The translations under genes were made by a program, and so were the position numbers. From Mesorhizobium sp. (lineage in GTDB: Bacteria; Pseudomonadota; Alphaproteobacteria; Rhizobiales; Rhizobiaceae), in the NCBI RefSeq assembly GCF_004963255.1, contig NZ_SUGA01000024.1:29445-93444 (forward strand): a stretch of DNA of 64,000 nucleotides. The letters are read 5' to 3'. The notes beneath the pieces are model-generated. The model was given only the letters and a program-made list of their open reading frames with translations. It did not search any database and was not told the DNA's origin. Each line of letters starts with the position of its first letter. Within the stretch, counting starts at the first letter, position 1. This document shows, piece by piece, positions 59,729-64,000 of this stretch.

Positions 59729-59757
59729 AAGAGCCCCCGCGCCGGGGCGCGGGGGCT
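59729..59757 (-). terminator. Terminator after the DUF736 gene
   Basis: A GC-rich perfect stem, AGCCCCCGCGCC (59732-59743) with GGCGCGGGGGCT (59746-59757), is followed on the minus strand by CTTTG. It lies between the DUF736 gene (59774) and the HTH gene, so the DUF736 transcript ends here and the tra genes need their own promoter. Confidence 0.75.
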
Positions 59758-59773
59758 TCGGGAGTTGTGGCCG

Positions 59774-60097
59774 TCAGTCGGCCGGGTTCCAGATGATGGC
59801 GTAGGTGTCGTCGTCATCCTGGCCGGCGGCGCGGCCGAGATTGGCGTAGAGTTTTCTCGGGCCGAACTCCGGGGCTGCGATCGACAGGCTCACATAGTCC
59901 TTGCCGGAAGCCTCGCCGGTCCTGATCCAGCCGGCGCCGACCTCGACGCCTTGCGTGAGCACCCGGAAGTCGGGATGGCTGTCGGCGCTCTTGGCCTGAT
60001 TGGGCACGATGGCGATGTCGGCGCGGACGCTGAGCGTCTTGAGCTGGCCCTTGTAGCCGCCGTTCTCCTGCTTGGTGACGTATCCGATCGCGGTCAT
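59774..60097 (-). CDS. DUF736 protein
   Basis: A 107-residue protein starting MTAIGYVTKQENGGYKGQLK. The DUF736 pattern is clear: GGYKGQLKTLSVRADIAIVP, HPDFRVLTQGVEVGAGWIRT and SGKDYVSLSIAAPEFGPRKL. Such proteins are abundant in alphaproteobacterial plasmids and integrative elements near replication or transfer genes; their role is unknown. A GGAG lies nine nucleotides before the ATG. The upstream 540 nt hold a long inverted repeat. Confidence 0.9.
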   Translation of the reverse strand: MTAIGYVTKQENGGYKGQLKTLSVRADIAIVPNQAKSADSHPDFRVLTQGVEVGAGWIRTGEASGKDYVSLSIAAPEFGPRKLYANLGRAAGQDDDDTYAIIWNPAD

Positions 60098-60125
60098 TTG
60101 AAAGTCTCCTTTGCTTGTCGCCCGG

Positions 60126-60344
60126 GGACCATTCCCCTGCGATGGCTGACCGTGATGGGCGCGTCCGGCCCGCGCGAACCCATAGGGCCGAAGCGGCAGC
60201 GAAGGACCCGAGCGGGCAGCTTTTTTGCAGCGAAGCGGGCGCGAGGAGCCGCCGCAGGCGGCGGGGAAAAAAGCTGATGGCCGAGGGTTTCGGGCGGGCC
60301 GGATCCGCCCATAGGTCATCAAGCCAGCGGCAGGGGAATGGTCC
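60126..60344. repeat. Long imperfect inverted repeat upstream of the DUF736 gene
   Basis: GGACCATTCCCCTGC (60126-60140) is repeated in perfect inversion at 60330-60344. Inside, similarity continues with gaps: TCCGGCCCGC and CGAACCC-type blocks occur in both arms, and CAGCTTTTTT (60217-60226) matches AAAAAAGCTG (60267-60276). The arms are about 101 and 78 nt around a centre with its own CCGCC/GGCGG hairpin. No gene fits here (60098-60634). It could be a leader with regulatory folding, or an origin-type element. Confidence 0.75.
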
Positions 60345-60634
60345 TGGGTGCCAAGCATTGGAGACAGCCAGGCGCGGTCGCCGCAGCCAGGCAGAGGTCG
60401 AGGCGGCGATGGGACAAGAGCTTGGCGCCGTGCCGGCATCGCCATGGTGCCCAGGCAGCAAGCGCCAGATTGCCATCACCGGGCCGGGTGTTTTCGGGGA
60501 GACGATTGGCAGTGCGTTCGGCTGAGAAGGGACCGGCGCTGCGCTGTCGGGAAGGCTTTGCCGGGCGCGCGATGCAGCCCGGCAGACGGACGAGCGGCGA
60601 CGTTCCACACCTCGCCGCCCGCCCGTGCCAATGA

Positions 60635-61459
60635 TCATTCGGACACGAACAGCATCTGGACCTTCGCCCACTGATCGGCGGTGCGGAAGCCGCCGCGTCC
60701 GGTGTAGCTCGACACCGGGAACGCCATCCAGCGGGGCAGCCAGCCATCGACTGGTTCGCGGCCGTTCTCGCCCGACAGGAAGTCGCGAATGATCTTCTTT
60801 TGCGTCTTCACCTTTTCCGAGGAATTGCCGTCCGCGACATGCCTGCCGCCGATGTCGGCAAGCATTTCATTGGCGACTTGCCTGTCACGCAACAGGTCAA
60901 AGAACGCGTCGTCAGGCTGCCACCAGCCGCGCATGTCGAGGCCCAGTTGGTTGCCGAGCGCCTCGACGATGGCGCTGCCGGCGGAAAGCGTTTCGGCCAT
61001 GACCAGCGCGAGAATACGCCCGACATCTTCGTCGGACAGCGCCAGCAGACGGGCAAAGACGCTCGCCAGCGCGAAGTCGTCACCACTGCCGCCGGCGACC
61101 GACCCGTCCTCGTCCAGCGTGCCGAGCAAAGCCAAAATCTCACGTTGCGTCCCCGCAAAAGTCACCTGCGCCTTGCTGGCGGCGATGCTGGCGGCGATCG
61201 CTTCGTTGGCTGCCCGCTGCGGCTCGACGCGCACCGTCCACAGGCCGGAACCGACGATGGCGTGGGCTACCATCAGACGCAGCGCGACACCCGGATGGTC
61301 GAGCAACGCCGTGCGCACGGCGGCATGACGATGCAGGTCGATATAGTTCTGCATCGGTCCGCTGAGTTCCGGGCGCGATGGCTTTGCCGGCGTTTCGGCT
61401 TCCTCGCCGGCCTCGCCTGCCGTGCGGGCGCGCCGCGCGGCAGCTATCCGCTCATTCAT
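60635..61459 (-). pseudogene. ParB-like protein, C-terminal fragment
   Basis: About 274 residues remain, beginning at an internal Met: MNERIAAARRARTAGEAGEE, then LSGPMQNYIDLHRHAAVRTA, LRLMVAHAIVGSGLWTVRVE, and a helical C-terminus (WWQPDDAFFDLLRDRQVANE, ending AKVQMLFVSE). This matches the C-terminal half of the large ParB/KorB-domain proteins of alphaproteobacterial conjugative elements, usually about 700 residues. The nuclease/partition domain that should precede it is missing because at about 61.46 kb the sequence changes to an unrelated ABC gene on the other strand. Probably not functional. Confidence 0.8.
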
Positions 61460-62194
61460 CTGAACCAGACAGCGATCGGTTACAACTCCGCTTTCGTAAA
61501 GCCAGCGACGGTGCCTAAGTCCTTTGATGATTTGCTAGCCTGGGCCGAGGCGAACCCCAAGCGGCTGGGTATAACCTTGCCTACAAAAGGTGGTTCTGGC
61601 AGCGGCTTTCTCTACTCGGTGGCGCTTAACTATTTGGTCGGCACATGTCACGAGCAACTCACCAATACGTCAGTCACCCCCGAACAAGCTGAGGACTGGG
61701 CGTCAACTTCCGAGTGCCTAAACCCTGTATGGGATTACTATCGTCGAATGTTCAAGGTGGCTGAACTTACCAACGGCAATGCCGACACTCTCAACCTGAT
61801 GAACAACCAAGAGATCTATATCGGAACCGTGTGGGAAGATCAGGTCATGACATTTCTGAACAACAAGCAGTTACCTGATACTATCCGACTAACACTTTTG
61901 GACAAAGGCGAAGTCGGAACGGGGGACTCGATGTTCATCCCCGCCGACGCCAAGCATGTAGCGGCTGCGATGTTGTTCATTGATATGGCAGCTGGAAAGG
62001 AATTCCAGACTTTTAAGCTTGAACATAAGGTTTCGAGGTCTCCGCGGGCTGACGTTAACGGTGACCTCATCCCGGATGATGTTCGCTTGCACGTCCTTCC
62101 AAACGACGTGTTCCCAAGACTTCGGAAGCCAGGATTCACCATCATGGCTGGGGCGCTTGCCGACGCTTTAGAAGAAAAAGTCCTGAACCAATAG
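61460..62194 (+). pseudogene. ABC substrate-binding protein, 5'-truncated
   Basis: The C-terminal 240 or so residues of an extracellular solute-binding protein: LNQTAIGYNSAFV, PKSFDDLLAWAEANPKRLGI, SGFLYSVALNYLVG, IYIGTVWEDQVMTFLNNKQL, and the ending FTIMAGALADALEEKVLNQ. It resembles the binding proteins of polyamine, iron or thiamine-type importers. The signal peptide and first lobe are absent: reading leftward, the sequence becomes the ParB-like fragment at about 61.46 kb. It heads the importer operon, so the importer has lost its binding protein unless another is encoded elsewhere. Confidence 0.75.
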
Positions 62195-62271
62195 TGTTGA
62201 AGATAAACGTGTCCGCTGGAATCGCGGCTCCGGCGGACAGCGTTAATTCGGTTCAAAGGGCTGGAAATGTT

Positions 62272-63312
62272 ATGAGCGAACTAGACATCGTTGGCGTTGC
62301 GAAGGACTATGGCGCACTTCGGGTTTTGGATGACATTTCGATCTCGGTAGATCGCGGGGAATTCGTCACAATACTGGGGCCGTCCGGCTGCGGGAAGTCA
62401 TCGCTGCTCCGAATCTTGATGGGAATTAGCCGCGCAAGTGCAGGCGAGATTCATTTGTCGGGACAACAGATAGACGCGCTTCCACCGGAACGGCGTGACA
62501 TCGCGATGGTTTTTCAGTCATATGCGCTCTTCCCACACATGACCGTACTGAAGAATCTGAGCTTTGGGCTCAAGATGAAGCAGGTGCCGAAATCCGAGCG
62601 TGAGCGGCGCCTGGCCCACGCCGTTGAGATCTGCAATCTTTCAGGTCTGTTGGACCGCATGCCGCGGCAATTGTCTGGGGGGCAGCAGCAGCGAGTGGCA
62701 TTGGCACGTGCTATCGTGATGCAGCCAGCTCTGCTTCTTTTCGACGAGCCATTGTCGAACCTAGATGCCAAACTTCGGGACACGCTTCGCCATGAATTGG
62801 TGGCCTTGCATCGCCGCATCGGCGCAACAAGCATCTATGTCACACATGATCAGTCCGAGGCGATGGCCATGTCGGATCGGATCGTCGTCATGGATGCAGG
62901 TCGTGTGCTCGAAATCGGCACACCGCTAGAGCTCTACCGCGCGCCTAAGAAAGCATTCACCGCCGGCTTCCTTGGCCAGACGAATCTACTGACGGCCGAC
63001 GCGGGCGATCATCGAGCGAAGTTGCCGTGGGGACAGGAAATTAGCTGCGACAAAGATGCTTTTGGGAAGGTACAGGTTTCCGCTAGGCCGGAAGACATTG
63101 CGATCATTTCGGACGACGACGGGGTAGGCTCTGTCACGGCGGTCTCTTTCATGGGACCGACTGCCCTTTATTCAGTTCGCATCGGGGAGACACAGATCAA
63201 AGTCAGTCAGTCGGGCGCCTCGGCTCTGGTCCATGTCGGCAGTCGTGTCGCTCTCAATTTCGTGGGACCGGTGCATGTTATCGAGGGCGACGCCAACAGG
63301 AAGGCAAACTGA
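62272..63312 (+). CDS. ABC ATP-binding protein, PotA/FbpC type
   Basis: A 346-residue ATPase starting MSELDIVGVAKDYGALRVLD. Walker A is GPSGCGKS (36-43), the Q-loop is VFQSYALFPHMTVLKN, the signature is LSGGQQQRVALARAIV, Walker B is LLLFDEPLSNLDA, and the H-loop is YVTHDQSEAM. The C-terminal TOBE domain includes GFLGQTNLLTADAG and VSARPEDIAI. This is the architecture of spermidine/putrescine and ferric-iron importer ATPases. The ATG at 62272 is chosen over an upstream in-frame start at 62194. The downstream permease starts immediately after its stop. Confidence 0.9.
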   Translation: MSELDIVGVAKDYGALRVLDDISISVDRGEFVTILGPSGCGKSSLLRILMGISRASAGEIHLSGQQIDALPPERRDIAMVFQSYALFPHMTVLKNLSFGLKMKQVPKSERERRLAHAVEICNLSGLLDRMPRQLSGGQQQRVALARAIVMQPALLLFDEPLSNLDAKLRDTLRHELVALHRRIGATSIYVTHDQSEAMAMSDRIVVMDAGRVLEIGTPLELYRAPKKAFTAGFLGQTNLLTADAGDHRAKLPWGQEISCDKDAFGKVQVSARPEDIAIISDDDGVGSVTAVSFMGPTALYSVRIGETQIKVSQSGASALVHVGSRVALNFVGPVHVIEGDANRKAN

Positions 63313-64000
63313 ATGCAGGCGACCCTGCGCGATCAGCGGCTCATCGTTGCGCTCCTGCTATTGCCAGGAGCCGGTTATCTTCTGCTCTTCTTCGGTTGGC
63401 CGCTTCTGTCAGCGCTCATTGGTAGCTTTCAGCTGGACAACGGTGCCTTCACACTGAATTGGTATGTCCGGATATTTTCGCGCCAAACAGTACTAAGGGC
63501 TCTCTCCATATCGGTTTATTATGGCGTTGCGCCAGTGATCAGTTCGCTTCTTGTCTCGATCCCGCTGGCCCTCCTCCTCAGGACGCAATTCTTGGGCAGT
63601 AAGCTATTCAGCGGGCTGTATAAAATGCCCTTGGCGGTACCTGGCATTATCGTCGGGTTGATGGCTCTTGTGGTGTTCGAGCGCGGGGGCTTTGCCGACC
63701 GCGCACTTGCACCGCTAGGCATTACACTCCCGAGGTTGGTTCGAGATGACCAAGGCGTAGGTGTAATCCTTGCTATGATGTGGAAGCAGGTTCCGTTTAT
63801 GACGCTCATCTTGACGAGCGCATTCGCCTCTATACCAGAAGATCTGCGGAACGCCTCCCGAACCCTCGGCGCGTCACGATTTAGAACTTTTATGTCGATC
63901 GAAATACCGCTCGCAATGCCGGGAATCACAGCGGCTATCCTGCTGACCTTTATCGGGTCAATGGGCGCTTACGCCATTCCAGGGATTGTAGGCCCGCCCC
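63313..64000 (+). CDS. ABC transporter permease, partial
   Basis: The first 229 residues of a binding-protein-dependent permease, cut by the window end. It starts MQATLRDQRLIVALLLLPGA one nucleotide after the ATPase stop. Hydrophobic segments include ALLLLPGAGYLLLFFGWPLL, SVYYGVAPVISSLLVSIPLA and MPLAVPGIIVGLMALVVF. The EAA-type coupling loop reads DLRNASRTLGASRFRTFMSI followed by EIPLAMPGI. It belongs to the PotB/CysTW-type family and forms the channel of the same importer. A second permease probably follows beyond the window. Confidence 0.88.
   Translation, partial: MQATLRDQRLIVALLLLPGAGYLLLFFGWPLLSALIGSFQLDNGAFTLNWYVRIFSRQTVLRALSISVYYGVAPVISSLLVSIPLALLLRTQFLGSKLFSGLYKMPLAVPGIIVGLMALVVFERGGFADRALAPLGITLPRLVRDDQGVGVILAMMWKQVPFMTLILTSAFASIPEDLRNASRTLGASRFRTFMSIEIPLAMPGITAAILLTFIGSMGAYAIPGIVGPP

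Noticed and set aside
60115..60525. Open plus-strand frames across the DUF736-ParB gap
   Set aside because: They arise from the GC-rich inverted repeat; no ribosome site or domain.
1..64000. Integrase, attachment site, tRNA or rRNA genes
   Set aside because: Looked for as expected parts of an integrative element; nothing recognised on either strand, so no boundary is claimed.
1..64000. CRISPR array or insertion sequence with transposase
   Set aside because: No regularly spaced direct repeats and no transposase motifs were found; the only tandem repeat is the two-copy 18-mer at 11370.

Overview
The window is high-GC alphaproteobacterial DNA and most likely comes from a Mesorhizobium-like member of the Rhizobiales. 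This rests on a rhizobial-type trb/traG conjugation module, an RlxS-type relaxase with a DUF3363 tail, a MucR/Ros-type zinc-finger regulator remnant, DUF736, DUF1403 and DUF2274 proteins, and CsbD and PRC-barrel stress proteins. The genus is inferred; no rRNA or tRNA gene was seen.

Layout. (1) 1-8.2 kb is an intact metabolic divergon. A GntR regulator heads a leftward operon (DUF3830, TIGR04076, aldo/keto reductase, SnoaL-like protein, and the start of a periplasmic binding protein). A rightward operon carries two ATPases and two permeases of a branched-chain-amino-acid-type ABC importer plus an FAD amine/amino-acid oxidase. (2) 8.2-15.7 kb is gene-poor and decayed: small hypothetical genes, a TadG-like pseudogene with three frameshifts, an XRE regulator, and a small gene with an early stop. 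(3) 15.7-17.5 kb is one unrecognised 611-residue protein. (4) 17.6-30.0 kb holds a MucR pseudogene and a complete-looking leftward traG-copG-trbBCDEJLFGI-DUF2274 mating-pair operon without trbK. (5) 30-40 kb holds DNA-repair and stress genes: RNase Z, a phosphoesterase, LigD (ligase plus polymerase), a PolX-type protein with an altered polymerase site, CsbD, a PRC-barrel protein and small conserved proteins. (6) 40.3-53.8 kb is a defence/toxin island: hipBA with four palindromic operators, a nucleotidyltransferase-HEPN fusion, a 2,062-residue protein combining an Mrr-like nuclease with a long helical-repeat body and a PIN-like centre, and an ietAS pair (subtilase plus AAA ATPase). (7) 53.9-61.5 kb is the second half of the conjugative element, again leftward: frameshifted scpB and DUF1403 genes, intact rlxS, a lytic transglycosylase, traF, an HTH protein, DUF736, a long inverted repeat, and a ParB-like gene cut off at about 61.46 kb. 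(8) 61.5-64 kb is a polyamine/iron-type ABC importer whose binding-protein gene lost its 5' part at the same junction.

Reading it together: the tra/relaxase block and the trb block lie on the same strand and flank about 24 kb of cargo, as expected of an integrative conjugative element with accessory genes between its modules. The mating apparatus and relaxase are open. The partition and auxiliary genes are broken, one end is a sharp rearrangement joint, and no integrase or attachment site is visible, so the element may be a relic or one part of a split element. The strongest candidate for something undescribed is the giant nuclease-repeat-PIN protein at 44.0-50.2 kb, next to ietAS.
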